64,000 bases of DNA from Stenotrophomonas bentonitica (GCF_002887735.1 NZ_PKQP01000001.1:918679-982678), one strand, 5' to 3'. Numbered from the stretch's first letter, positions 28,857-37,497 are shown. The notes: generated from the sequence alone by a model not told the origin. Numbers and translations: made by a program.

Positions 28857-28890
28857 TGACAGGTGGATGACAGCATCCCGGCACTAGGCT
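28857..28890 (+). promoter_or_regulatory. TGACAG direct repeats and -10-like box upstream of the second porin
   Basis: TGACAG at 28857 and 28868 are 11 bp apart; the block TGACAGGTGGATGACAGC differs by one base from that at 24275. TAGGCT follows about 11 bp downstream as a possible -10 box, which puts the second repeat where a -35 box would be, as in activator-dependent promoters. Confidence 0.55.
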
Positions 28891-28934
28891 GCGCCCTCGC
28901 GTCACCACTGAACATCCGGCACCTGGGAGGGTCC

Positions 28935-30116
28935 ATGGAACTGAACGCATTGCGCTGCTGTCTGCCGGCTGCCTGCACGCTGTTGTTGGCCGCGCCGGCC
29001 TGGGCCGCCGACGACCGTGATGACGAGCGCCCGGTCACCGCCAGCCTCGGCGGCCGCCTGCACCTGGATTTCGCCGATTTCCACAACGACCGCCGCGGCA
29101 CCCCGAACAAGGACGACACCGAGATCCGCCGCGCGTGGCTTGACGTATCCGGCAAGTTCTTCGTGGTCGACTACAAGATGGAAGCGGATTTCTCCGGCGA
29201 CCGGGTCGAGGCCAAGGACGTGTTCGTCAGCCGCAGCTTCGGCGATGCCGGCAAGCTGACCGTGGGCCAGTTCAAGCAGTTCTTCTCGCTGGATGACCGC
29301 ACCAGTTCCAACTACGGCACCTTCCTGGAGCGCGGCAACGCCGGCACCACGTTGGCCCCGCTGTATCGCCTCGGCGCGTCCTGGCAGGCCGCACGCGGCG
29401 ACATGACGTGGGCGGCCAGCGCCTACAGCCTGGAGAGCATCGACGCATGGCAGGTCAAAGGCCGTGCCGCCGGTGGCCGCGCTACCTGGGCGCCGGGCGC
29501 CACCGCCGGCGACGTGCTGCACCTGGGCCTCTCGCTGGCCCATGAGCGCTACGACAACCCCGGCACGGACGGCGTGCCTGCCCTGCGCATCCGCCCGCGC
29601 CCGGCCGGCCACCTCTCCGACAACAGCCGCCTGACCCTGGTCGATCTCTCGGCCGGGCGCGACACCGACGTCAACAAGTGGTCGCTGGAGTACGCACAGG
29701 TGAACGGGCCGCTGTCCTGGCAGGGCGAATTCAGCGGCGCCACCTTCGACGACGGCAGCCAGCGCGGCAAGGTGCTGGCCGGCTACGGCCTGGTCAGCTG
29801 GTTCGTCACCGGCGAATCGCGCGTGTACGACCGCAAGACGGGGCGCTTCGGCCGGGTCAAGGATTTCCAGCACACCGCCGGCGCGTTCGAACTGGCACTG
29901 CGCTATGACCAGATGCGCGGCGACCAGCACCTGATCGGCCAGCCGGACCTGCGCGACGGCCAGACCGAGGCGTGGACGCTGGGTGGCAACTGGTACATGC
30001 GCCCGAACCTGCGCTTCATGCTCAACCTGATCGAAAGCCGCAACCGCGACCGCCTGGCCGACGCCACCGTGGATCGCACGCGCGCGGTCACCGGCCGCCT
30101 GCAGTACGACTTCTGA
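28935..30116 (+). CDS. OprO/OprP-family outer-membrane porin, second copy
   Basis: The 393-residue product starts after GGGAGGGTCC and has a signal peptide ending PAWAADD. The strand-rich body includes RLHLDFADFHND, KFFVVDYKMEADFSG and GQFKQFFSLDDRTSSNYGTF, and it ends in the C-terminal aromatic GRLQYDF. It belongs to the phosphate-selective porin O/P family. It is the first gene of a unit with a CitMHS transporter and an SDR protein, divergent from the tctDE-like operon, so it likely brings tricarboxylates through the outer membrane. It is only distantly similar to the porin at 19695. Confidence 0.82.
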   Translation: MELNALRCCLPAACTLLLAAPAWAADDRDDERPVTASLGGRLHLDFADFHNDRRGTPNKDDTEIRRAWLDVSGKFFVVDYKMEADFSGDRVEAKDVFVSRSFGDAGKLTVGQFKQFFSLDDRTSSNYGTFLERGNAGTTLAPLYRLGASWQAARGDMTWAASAYSLESIDAWQVKGRAAGGRATWAPGATAGDVLHLGLSLAHERYDNPGTDGVPALRIRPRPAGHLSDNSRLTLVDLSAGRDTDVNKWSLEYAQVNGPLSWQGEFSGATFDDGSQRGKVLAGYGLVSWFVTGESRVYDRKTGRFGRVKDFQHTAGAFELALRYDQMRGDQHLIGQPDLRDGQTEAWTLGGNWYMRPNLRFMLNLIESRNRDRLADATVDRTRAVTGRLQYDF

Positions 30117-30153
30117 TGCCTACTTTCCGCACCGTTTCTTCTGGAGAATGCAG

Positions 30154-31485
30154 ATGATGCTGAGCATCCTCGGCTTTGGCATGGTCATTACATTCATGTA
30201 TTTGATCATGAGCAAGCGGCTCTCGCCGCTGGTCGCCCTCATCACCATTCCGATCCTGTTCGCGCTGATCGGCGGCTTCGCGGCCGGCATCGACGACATG
30301 ATGCTGGAAGGCATCAAGAAGATCGCGCCGACCGGCGTGATGCTGATGTTCGCCATCCTGTACTTCGGGGTGATGATCGATGCGGGCCTGTTCGATCCGC
30401 TGGTGCGGATCATCCTGCGCTTCGTCAAGGGCGACCCGATGAAGATCGTGCTCGGCACCGCCATCCTGGCGATGCTGATCTCGCTCGACGGCGATGGCTC
30501 GACCACCTACATGATCACCGTGTCGGCGATGCTGCCGTTGTATCAGCGCCTGGGCATGAACGCGTTGAACATGACCTGCGTGACCATCCTCGCCGGTGGC
30601 GTGATGAACCTCACCCCGTGGGGCGGGCCGACCGCCCGTGCCGCCACCGCGCTGCACGTGGACCCGGCCGACGTCTTTGTGCCGCTGATTCCCTCGATGG
30701 TGATCGCCTGCGCCGGCGTGCTGGTGCTGGCCTGGTACCTGGGCATGAAGGAACGCCGTCGCCTGGGCGTGGTGACCCTGCCGCAGGGCGGCAGCTGGAT
30801 GGACAACAGCGTCTCCGATGACGGCAACACCCTGCCGACCGTGGAAGATGCCGAAGACATCAAGCGGCCGAAGCTGCTGTGGGTCAACCTGGCCCTGACG
30901 CTTGCCCTGATGACCGCACTGATCATGGGCGTGCTGCCGATGCCGGTGCTGTTCATGGTCGGCTTCGCCATCGCCCTGGTCATCAACTACCCGAACCTGG
31001 CCGAGCAGCGCCGCCGTGTGGTCAACCACGCCGGCAACGTGCTGTCGGTGGTGTCGCTCATCTTCGCGGCCGGCATCTTCACCGGCATCCTCAACAACAC
31101 CGGCATGGTCGAGGCGATGTCGCACAGCTTCCTGGCGGTCATTCCCGACAGCTGGGGTCCGTACCTGGCGGTGATCACCGCGTTGGCCTCGATGCCCTTC
31201 ACCTTCTTCATGTCCAACGACGCCTTCTATTTCGGCGTGCTGCCGATCCTGTCCGAAGCGGCCGGCAACTACGGCATCACCCCGGTGGAAATGGCGCGTG
31301 CCTCGCTGGCCGGCCAACCGGTGCATCTGCTCAGCCCGCTGGTGCCCTCGACCTACCTGCTGGTCGGCCTGGCCAAGGTGGAGTTCGCCGACCACCAGAA
31401 GTTCACCCTGAAATGGGCCATCGGCATTTCGCTGCTGCTGATGTTCGGTGGGCTTCTGTTCGGTCTGTATCCGCTTGCGTCCTGA
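30154..31485 (+). CDS. CitMHS-family citrate:cation symporter, second copy
   Basis: The product is 443 residues; the start MMLSILGF is chosen because GGAG lies seven bases upstream, while an ATG two codons earlier is too close to it. Family hallmarks are LMFAILYFGVMIDAGLFDPL, SLDGDGSTTYMITVSAMLPL, NLTPWGGPTARAA and SNDAFYFGVLPIL, with eleven to twelve helices. These proteins import metal-citrate with protons. It lies 37 bases after the porin gene and 25 before the SDR gene, on the same strand, so all three are cotranscribed to the terminator at 32298. Confidence 0.9.
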   Translation: MMLSILGFGMVITFMYLIMSKRLSPLVALITIPILFALIGGFAAGIDDMMLEGIKKIAPTGVMLMFAILYFGVMIDAGLFDPLVRIILRFVKGDPMKIVLGTAILAMLISLDGDGSTTYMITVSAMLPLYQRLGMNALNMTCVTILAGGVMNLTPWGGPTARAATALHVDPADVFVPLIPSMVIACAGVLVLAWYLGMKERRRLGVVTLPQGGSWMDNSVSDDGNTLPTVEDAEDIKRPKLLWVNLALTLALMTALIMGVLPMPVLFMVGFAIALVINYPNLAEQRRRVVNHAGNVLSVVSLIFAAGIFTGILNNTGMVEAMSHSFLAVIPDSWGPYLAVITALASMPFTFFMSNDAFYFGVLPILSEAAGNYGITPVEMARASLAGQPVHLLSPLVPSTYLLVGLAKVEFADHQKFTLKWAIGISLLLMFGGLLFGLYPLAS

Positions 31486-31510
31486 CCCGTTTACCAAGGA
31501 GCGTTCCGCC

Positions 31511-32251
31511 ATGACTCTTCGCATCGCCTACGTCACCAGCGCCATGGGCAGTGTCGGCACTGCCATCTGCCAGAAGCTGGCCCGCAACGGCCACACCGTG
31601 GTGGCCGGCTGCGCACCCAATTCGCCGCGCAAGGCTGCCTGGCTGCGCGAACAGCGCGAGCTTGGTTTCGATTTCATCGCCTCGGAGGGCAATGCAGCGG
31701 ACTGGGCCTCCACGGTGGCGGCGTTTGCGAAAGTGAAAGCCGAGGTGGGCGAGATCGACGTGCTGGTCAACAATGCCGGGGGCAGCCGCGACGTGTTGTT
31801 CCGCCAGATGAGCCCGGACGACTGGAATGCAGTGATGGGGTCCAACCTGCACGCGCTGTTCAACATCACCAAGCAGGTGATCGATGGCATGAGCACGCGC
31901 GGCTGGGGCCGGATCGTGAACATCGGCTCGGTCAGTGCGCACAAGGGCCAGATCGGCCAGGTGAACTTCGCGACGGCAAAGGCGGCGATGCATGGTTTCA
32001 GCCGGGCGCTGGCCAATGAGGTGGCAACGCGCGGGGTGACGGTGAATACGATTTCGCCCGGGTATATCGCGAGCCAGTCGATCAGCAGTTTCCCGCCGGA
32101 TGTCCTGGATCGCCTGGCGGGTTCGGTGCCGATCCGTCGTCTGGGCAAGCCGGAGGAGGTGGCCAGTCTGTGCGCGTGGTTGGCGTCGGATGACGCGGCG
32201 TATGTGACGGGTGCGGATTATGCGGTGAATGGTGGTCTGCACATGTTCTGA
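31511..32251 (+). CDS. PhaB-like short-chain dehydrogenase with catalytic Tyr replaced by Phe
   Basis: The 246 residues equal the length of acetoacetyl-CoA reductase PhaB, and the body matches it well (LVNNAGGSRDVLFRQM, NIGSVSAHKGQIG, AAMHGFSRALANEVA, YVTGADYAVNGGLHMF). In the catalytic set the Ser (140) and Lys (157) are present, but position 153 is Phe (codon TTC at 31967) where the family has Tyr. The NADP loop reads VTSAMGSVGTAI rather than VTGGMGGIG. Reduction of acetoacetyl-CoA is therefore doubtful. It is the last gene of the porin-CitMHS unit; a regulatory or binding role, recent loss, or a sequence error are all possible. Confidence 0.8.
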   Translation: MTLRIAYVTSAMGSVGTAICQKLARNGHTVVAGCAPNSPRKAAWLREQRELGFDFIASEGNAADWASTVAAFAKVKAEVGEIDVLVNNAGGSRDVLFRQMSPDDWNAVMGSNLHALFNITKQVIDGMSTRGWGRIVNIGSVSAHKGQIGQVNFATAKAAMHGFSRALANEVATRGVTVNTISPGYIASQSISSFPPDVLDRLAGSVPIRRLGKPEEVASLCAWLASDDAAYVTGADYAVNGGLHMF

Positions 32252-32297
32252 GGATTTTGCGCGTCCTGTTTGATGCGTGACCTCCCCCACGAGGTGA

Positions 32298-32332
32298 GCC
32301 GCGATGCTGATTGGCATCGCGGCTTTTTTTTC
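32298..32332 (+). terminator. Rho-independent terminator after the porin-CitMHS-SDR unit
   Basis: GCCGCGATGC pairs perfectly with GCATCGCGGC around a short loop, followed by nine T residues. Confidence 0.93.
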
Positions 32333-32362
32333 GCTGGTTTGCGTTATGTGGACGTCGTTTCG

Positions 32363-32463
32363 GTAGCGCCGGCCGCTGGCCGGCGCCTCGCGATGGCGGG
32401 TTCAGGGGGTTGCCGGCCAGCGGCCGGCACTACCGGCACCACCGACCGACGGTCGGTGGCTAC
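32363..32463. repeat. Cluster of three GTAG REP elements
   Basis: 32363-32387 (plus, GTAG then CGCCGGCCGCTGGCCGGCGCC) and 32411-32433 (minus, same family) face each other as a REPIN-like pair. 32437-32463 (minus) is of the CGACC-core family (GTAG then CCACCGACCGTCGGTCGGTGG). They fill the space between the terminator and the convergent TonB-receptor gene. Confidence 0.8.
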
Positions 32464-32472
32464 CCCACCGGA

Positions 32473-34764
32473 TCAGAACTCCGCAGCGACCGTCATGAAC
32501 AGCTGGCGCGGCGCGCTGGCGTGGATCGCGTAGCGGGTGCCGGTCGGGTCGGTCGGGGCGAACGAACTGAGCTGGCCGGCGTAGCGCTTGTTGGTCAGGT
32601 TGGTCGCGTTGAGCGAGACCTTGATGTCGCGCAGGCCCATGCCCGGCCCGAACGAGTACCCCATGCCCGCATCGAAGGTGGTCACACCCGGCACCGACTG
32701 GTCGTTGGTGTAGGTGTAATACCGCTTGCCCGTGTACTTCGCGCGCAGGCTGGCGAAGAAGCCATCGCGGTTCCAGCTGATTTCACTGGAGGCCATGCGC
32801 TCGGGCGTATCGACCGTGATCTTCCCGGCCACCGGCACGATCGCACCGCCCGAGGTGTAGTTGTCCTCGTAGGTGGTCTTGTTCCACGAGAGCGCGTTGT
32901 ACCACTGCAGGCCGTCCATCGGCTTGAGGATGAAGGTCAGTTCCGCACCGCGGCTCTTCACCGAACCGACGTTGATGAAGCGCGTGATGCACTCCGGTCG
33001 CGTACCCACTTCGATGCTGGTGCACGGGTTGAGCGAGAGCAGGCGGTTGTCGAACATCACGTGGTAGGCCGCGATCGAGGCCTGGTACTTCTCGCCGAAG
33101 GTGCGGAAGCCCGCTTCCAGCGTCTTGGACTTTTCCGGCTCCAGCCCGGCGCTGGCGGCGAAGGATTCCGGCGAGACCTGCAGCGGGCCACCGCTGCCGC
33201 CGCCGACGAAGGCGGCGATGTTCTCCGAGTACGAGGCAAATACTTCCTGGTTCGGGCTCAGCTTGAAGCCGATACCGGCCTGCGGCAGCACCGATTCCTT
33301 GGCGGTCAGGGTGCCGGAGGCGTAGCTGGCTTCGGTGCCCGGCTTCGCGTTGGCGGTCATGCGGGTGTTCGGGCTCTTGATGCCCACATCCACGGTCAGG
33401 CGGTCGTCCAGGAAGCGCATGCGGTCCTGCACGTAGAACTGGCGCGTGCGGATGTCGAAGTCCTGGTCGAACAGGCGGCGGTCCGGGTGGTTGAGGTAGC
33501 CGTCATCCAGGAACGGACCGGTGATGTAGTAGAAGTTGCGCTCCACGTTGTGGTCGTTGCGCTCGTACCACAGCCCTGCCTCCAGCGAATGGATGCCCCA
33601 CTGCCAGCTCAGCGCGGCGGTGATGCCCTGGCGGTTGATGGTGTAATTGGTGCTGCGGATGGAGATCGGCAACATCTCCGGGGTGCCCGGGTTGGACGGC
33701 TGGCCCGGTGCCCACCAGTGGCCCTGGCCACGGTTCTCATGGTGGTAGCCAAGCAGCTTCAGGCGGGCGCTGTCGCCCAGCGCGAGGTCGGCATCCAGCG
33801 AGTACAGGTTGTCATCACGCAGCGCGCGGCTCTGGTAGTACGCATCATCGATGCTGTTGACGCCACCGGTGAACGCACACTTCTGGGCGTTGTAGGTGCC
33901 CGGTGCGCAATAGGCGGCGGCGACGGCGCGATCCCAGTCCGGCGCGTAGATGTTCCAGTCCCAGCCCAGGCCGCGCGCCAACATGCTCTTGGACAGGTAG
34001 GCGTAGTTGGCCTGGCTCACGCGCGAGGTCGCCGCGAACGCGCCGAAGCGATTGTCACCCACGTTCCAGATCGCCTTGGCATTGAACTGGCGGGTGGTCT
34101 GGTTCTGGTTCGGCTCGGCCCACATGTCCGCGTCCTGGTGCACGCCGGACACGTAGGCAGAGAAGCCATTGATATCGCCGGTGTCCACGCGCAGGTAGCC
34201 ACGGCGCTGGTTGTCATCGCCGACGGTGACACTGGCCTTGCCGCCGAACTCGGTGGACGGGTCCTGCGAGAAGTACTGGATGGTGCCACCGAGGTTGCTG
34301 GTGGAGGCCACGCCCAGCGAGCCGATGCCCTGCGACAGCTCGGCGCCGGCCAGGTTCTCGGCGATCAGCGCACGGGCGATGCTCAGGCCGTTGTAGTTGC
34401 CGTAGCTGTTGTCGCCCAGCGGAATGCCATCCAGTGTGTAGCCCAGGCGGCTCTTGTCGAAGCCACGCAGGCTGATCGTCTGCGATTCTTCATTGGCGCC
34501 GAAGGCATCGTTGGACTGCACGGAGACGCCTGGCAGGCGGTCGAGGATCTTCTGGCCGCTGGTACCCGGCGGCAGCACTTCCTTGTCCACGGCGGTGATG
34601 CGCTGCACCTGGCGGGTCTCGCCCTGGCCGATCACCGAAACGGTGTCCAGGGTCTGCGCGCTGAGCGCGACGTTGGCAGCGGCGGTGGCGTCTACATCGG
34701 CAGCGTGGGCGTTGGCGGCGCACAGCGCGAGCGCCACCGCGATCGTCAGGGGTCGGGTAAGCAT
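32473..34764 (-). CDS. TonB-dependent outer-membrane receptor
   Basis: The 763-residue product has a signal peptide (MLTRPLTIAVALALCAANAHA), a plug domain (about 40-160) with KILDRLPGVSVQS and the SLRGF motif, and a large beta-barrel ending in FMTVAAEF with a C-terminal Phe. Such receptors take up siderophores, vitamins, sugars or peptides using TonB energy. No regulator, transporter or catabolic gene next to it indicates a ligand. A perfect 17-bp inverted repeat lies 26 bases upstream of the start. Confidence 0.88.
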   Translation of the reverse strand: MLTRPLTIAVALALCAANAHAADVDATAAANVALSAQTLDTVSVIGQGETRQVQRITAVDKEVLPPGTSGQKILDRLPGVSVQSNDAFGANEESQTISLRGFDKSRLGYTLDGIPLGDNSYGNYNGLSIARALIAENLAGAELSQGIGSLGVASTSNLGGTIQYFSQDPSTEFGGKASVTVGDDNQRRGYLRVDTGDINGFSAYVSGVHQDADMWAEPNQNQTTRQFNAKAIWNVGDNRFGAFAATSRVSQANYAYLSKSMLARGLGWDWNIYAPDWDRAVAAAYCAPGTYNAQKCAFTGGVNSIDDAYYQSRALRDDNLYSLDADLALGDSARLKLLGYHHENRGQGHWWAPGQPSNPGTPEMLPISIRSTNYTINRQGITAALSWQWGIHSLEAGLWYERNDHNVERNFYYITGPFLDDGYLNHPDRRLFDQDFDIRTRQFYVQDRMRFLDDRLTVDVGIKSPNTRMTANAKPGTEASYASGTLTAKESVLPQAGIGFKLSPNQEVFASYSENIAAFVGGGSGGPLQVSPESFAASAGLEPEKSKTLEAGFRTFGEKYQASIAAYHVMFDNRLLSLNPCTSIEVGTRPECITRFINVGSVKSRGAELTFILKPMDGLQWYNALSWNKTTYEDNYTSGGAIVPVAGKITVDTPERMASSEISWNRDGFFASLRAKYTGKRYYTYTNDQSVPGVTTFDAGMGYSFGPGMGLRDIKVSLNATNLTNKRYAGQLSSFAPTDPTGTRYAIHASAPRQLFMTVAAEF

Positions 34765-34790
34765 GGTCGTCCGTTACATGGGGGAAGATG

Positions 34791-34807
34791 ACCTGCGCAA
34801 TGCAGGT
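34791..34807. promoter_or_regulatory. Inverted repeat upstream of the TonB-receptor gene
   Basis: ACCTGC-GCAAT-GCAGGT is a perfect palindrome with a 5-base spacer, 26 bases before the ATG, a position suited to a repressor. The binding protein is unknown, and it does not resemble a Fur box. Confidence 0.35.
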
Positions 34808-34921
34808 GCATGACCAGCATGCGAGCGGAACATGAAAGGATGTTTACGGTGCGGGTCATCGCAGATGAATTGCGATGCAGTGCTCATTAACGCACTGAGT
34901 GCATGTGGAAGGCGCGCGAGC

Positions 34922-34945
34922 TTGCCGGCCAGCGGCCGGCACTAC
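34922..34945 (-). repeat. GTAG REP element at the 3' end of the DUF1704 gene
   Basis: On the minus strand it reads GTAG then TGCCGGCCGCTGGCCGGCAA, the CCGGCC-core family. Its TAG is the stop codon of the adjoining gene. Confidence 0.8.
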
Positions 34946-36195
34946 TCGGGGGCGAGCTGGTCCATGCGGATGCGGTTGGCGAACAGCGAGAAGGCGAGCA
35001 TGCCGGCCAGCCCATTCGCGCGGCTGACCCAGTGCGGGAGCCAGCGCGGCGGGCGCAGGATGCCCTCTTCGAACAGCGGCGCAAACGCGATCGCATCGGT
35101 CAGCGACATCTTGCCGGCAAACAACCAGCGGCAGACCTGCAGGCGGTCCTCGGCCAGCATGTGGCGGAAGAAGGTGTGCACCGAGACCAGCCCGCGCAGG
35201 TACACGGTGTCCTTGGTGAAGGCTGCGCCGCCGCTCGGCGGCACGCCGCGGAACACGCGCTGGGCCGAGGCAAAGCTCTCTTCGTTGTTCTGCCCCGCCG
35301 CGCAGAAATAGCGGAACACCTCGATGAAATCGGCGCCCTCGCGTGCCATCGCGATGGCTTCGGTACGCAGGCTGATGCGCTTGAGGCGCTCGATGTCGAT
35401 GCTGCCGGTGATCTGCTCGGCGAACGTGGCCAGCCCTTCCTGGGTCGCGGTGACCCGCGGCGACGACAGCGCCAGGCTGGGCAGGTGGGGCTGTTCGCGG
35501 CCGTTGAGTGCGGTCAGTGAGTGGACCAGCGCCTCGTGGTGGAACAGCTGCGCGCGATCGTAGGCGCTGAAGCGGGCGCTGGTGCGCAGGCGGATCCGGT
35601 TGGGACCGGCGGCGGCCTTGGAGATCAGCTCCGGATCCAGCTGCACGGTGATGATGCGCGACTCGAAGAACGCATCCAGATCGCTCTGCAACTGCAGCTG
35701 CAGGGCCGTGGCCGAGACCGGCACCTGTTCTTCGGGTGCGAGCAGTTCGTGGTCCAGCTCCTGCGCGATCTGGATGAAGTGGCGGGCAGCATCGCGGGTA
35801 CTGGGTCCATTGCCTGGCAATGGCTGCTCCGGCGCGCCGAACAACTCCACCGAATAACGGTCGACCTCGGCGGTGCCCAGCGATTCGAGCAGGCCGGCGG
35901 CCTGGTCCCAGCTGTGCGCCGAGCGCTGCACATACAGGCCGATGGGATGGTCGGGATCGCATTGGGCGCTGATCGCAGCCAGCCGGTGGCGGGTATCGCT
36001 GAAATCGAGCCGGGGGTAATCGACCTGCGGCAGCACCGGCTGGCCGCGGGCGACGCTGGCCAGGAACGGGGCCTGCAGCGCGGCCGGCCAGCTGGTCAAT
36101 CCCAGCAGTTTGATCCCGCCCACCGCCTCGACCAGTTGGGCATCGAGCGCGGTGTGGTGGGCAACGTCACGATCCACGGTCATTGGCGTGTCCAT
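34942..36195 (-). CDS. DUF1704 / QEGLA-motif putative metallopeptidase
   Basis: The 417-residue product has the name-giving motif in RVTATQEGLATFAEQITGS and an HEx3H zinc motif in FHHEALVHSLTALNG, the arrangement of the DUF1704 family annotated as flavohemoglobin expression-modulating QEGLA motif proteins. The eukaryotic relative MATCAP in this family is a tubulin tyrosine carboxypeptidase, so a carboxypeptidase-like activity is plausible here. There is no signal peptide, so it is cytosolic. A start four codons later is possible. The TAG stop falls in a REP element. The role in bacteria is unresolved. Confidence 0.82.
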   Translation of the reverse strand: MDTPMTVDRDVAHHTALDAQLVEAVGGIKLLGLTSWPAALQAPFLASVARGQPVLPQVDYPRLDFSDTRHRLAAISAQCDPDHPIGLYVQRSAHSWDQAAGLLESLGTAEVDRYSVELFGAPEQPLPGNGPSTRDAARHFIQIAQELDHELLAPEEQVPVSATALQLQLQSDLDAFFESRIITVQLDPELISKAAAGPNRIRLRTSARFSAYDRAQLFHHEALVHSLTALNGREQPHLPSLALSSPRVTATQEGLATFAEQITGSIDIERLKRISLRTEAIAMAREGADFIEVFRYFCAAGQNNEESFASAQRVFRGVPPSGGAAFTKDTVYLRGLVSVHTFFRHMLAEDRLQVCRWLFAGKMSLTDAIAFAPLFEEGILRPPRWLPHWVSRANGLAGMLAFSLFANRIRMDQLAPE

Positions 36196-36214
36196 GGACG
36201 GACAGTAGCAAAAG

Positions 36215-37312
36215 CTATCGCCGGCCGCCCTTACCGCCCGGGCGCCACTGGGCGCCCTTGCCCACGTGCTTGCGTTCGATCGCCTGCTGCGCCTGGCGCA
36301 CGGCCAGCTTGGCAGCGGCGGCGGCCACTTCTTCTTTCAGCTTGAAGTAGTTGAGCAGGCGCTCTTCATCCAGCGTGCCGTCCTCGATGGCCGCGCGGAT
36401 CGCGCAGCCCGGCTCACGCTGGTGGGCGCAGTCGCGGAAGCGGCATTGCGCCGACAGGGCTTCCACGTCGGAGAAGCCACCTTCGCTCAGGGCCTCCTCA
36501 CCGGTCGGCTTGAGTTCGCGCATGCCGGGGGTATCGATCAGGCAGGCGCCGGCCGGCAGCGGGATCAGCGCGCGGTGGGTGGTGGTGTGGCGCCCGCGCG
36601 AGTCGTTGACGCGCACATCGGCGGTCTTCATCCGCTCCTCGCCCAGCAGCGTATTGGTCAGGGTCGACTTGCCGGCCCCGGAAGATCCCACCAGCACCAC
36701 GGTCTGGCCGGCGGCCAGCCACGGCAGCAGGGCCGAGGCACTGGCCGGGTCCTTGCCGTTGATGGCCAGCAGCGGGATGTTCTGCGCGGCCAGTTCTTCC
36801 AGCACGTCCAGGGCGTCCTGGCTGTATTCGGTCTGGTCGGCCTTGGTCAGCACCACCACCGGCTGCGCGCCGCCCCCGCCGACCAGCAGCAGGTAGCGTT
36901 CGATCCGGCGCGGATTGAAGTCCGCATCCAGGCCACAGACGATGAACACCGTATCGATGTTGGCCGCGATGACCTGCTGGTGGTAATGCTCGCCGGCCGC
37001 GCCACGCTTGATCGCGGTGCGCCGCGGCAGCAGGGCCACGATCTTGATTCCCTCCAGCAGCACCCAGTCGCCCACCGCTGCGCGCTCGTGGCTGGGGAAG
37101 CGTGGGCGCTGCCACTCCGGCGGCGACTCGGTCTTGATCGCCGCGTCAGGTGCATCGGACACGATGTAGCCGGTGCGATGCTGCTCGATCACCCGGCCCG
37201 GGCGCGCCTGCGGGAACTGCTCGAACAGGGCCTGCCAGGCCGGCAGTTCAGGGCCGCCCGGCCAGGGCCAGCCGATGGTCTGCAGGGCACGGTAATCAGT
37301 GGGTTCGCTCAT
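36215..37312 (-). CDS. rsgA: Small ribosomal subunit biogenesis GTPase RsgA
   Basis: RsgA is a circularly permuted GTPase that helps late 30S maturation. The 365-residue product has an OB-fold N-terminus, then the permuted motifs in order: G4 as VVVLTKADQTE, G1 as VGSSGAGKSTLTN and G3 as DTPGMREL. The C-terminal zinc cluster is CRFRDCAHQREPGC. The start MSEPTDYR is preferred over an ATG three codons upstream. A basic tail ends in GGKGGRR. It lies 19 bases upstream of the DUF1704 gene on the same strand. Confidence 0.93.
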   Translation of the reverse strand: MSEPTDYRALQTIGWPWPGGPELPAWQALFEQFPQARPGRVIEQHRTGYIVSDAPDAAIKTESPPEWQRPRFPSHERAAVGDWVLLEGIKIVALLPRRTAIKRGAAGEHYHQQVIAANIDTVFIVCGLDADFNPRRIERYLLLVGGGGAQPVVVLTKADQTEYSQDALDVLEELAAQNIPLLAINGKDPASASALLPWLAAGQTVVLVGSSGAGKSTLTNTLLGEERMKTADVRVNDSRGRHTTTHRALIPLPAGACLIDTPGMRELKPTGEEALSEGGFSDVEALSAQCRFRDCAHQREPGCAIRAAIEDGTLDEERLLNYFKLKEEVAAAAAKLAVRQAQQAIERKHVGKGAQWRPGGKGGRR

Positions 37313-37497
37313 CGTGCCCATTCTAAAGGGTGTGGCGGCCGGGCGTCGCCGCGATGGGCCGGCGCTGGGGTCGACCCGTGGAAATCCTTTCAGTTGAAAC
37401 CGCCTTGCCAGCGCAGGGAATGCGGCCGGAAACGCTTGCCCTGCAACGCAACAATTCCGCTACCATGCGGTTTCCATGCCTGAATGACGGCCCGTTC

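Noticed and set aside
31511..32251. Assigning the symbol phaB and acetoacetyl-CoA reductase activity
   Set aside because: The catalytic Tyr is Phe and the cofactor loop is altered; no phaA or phaC gene lies nearby.
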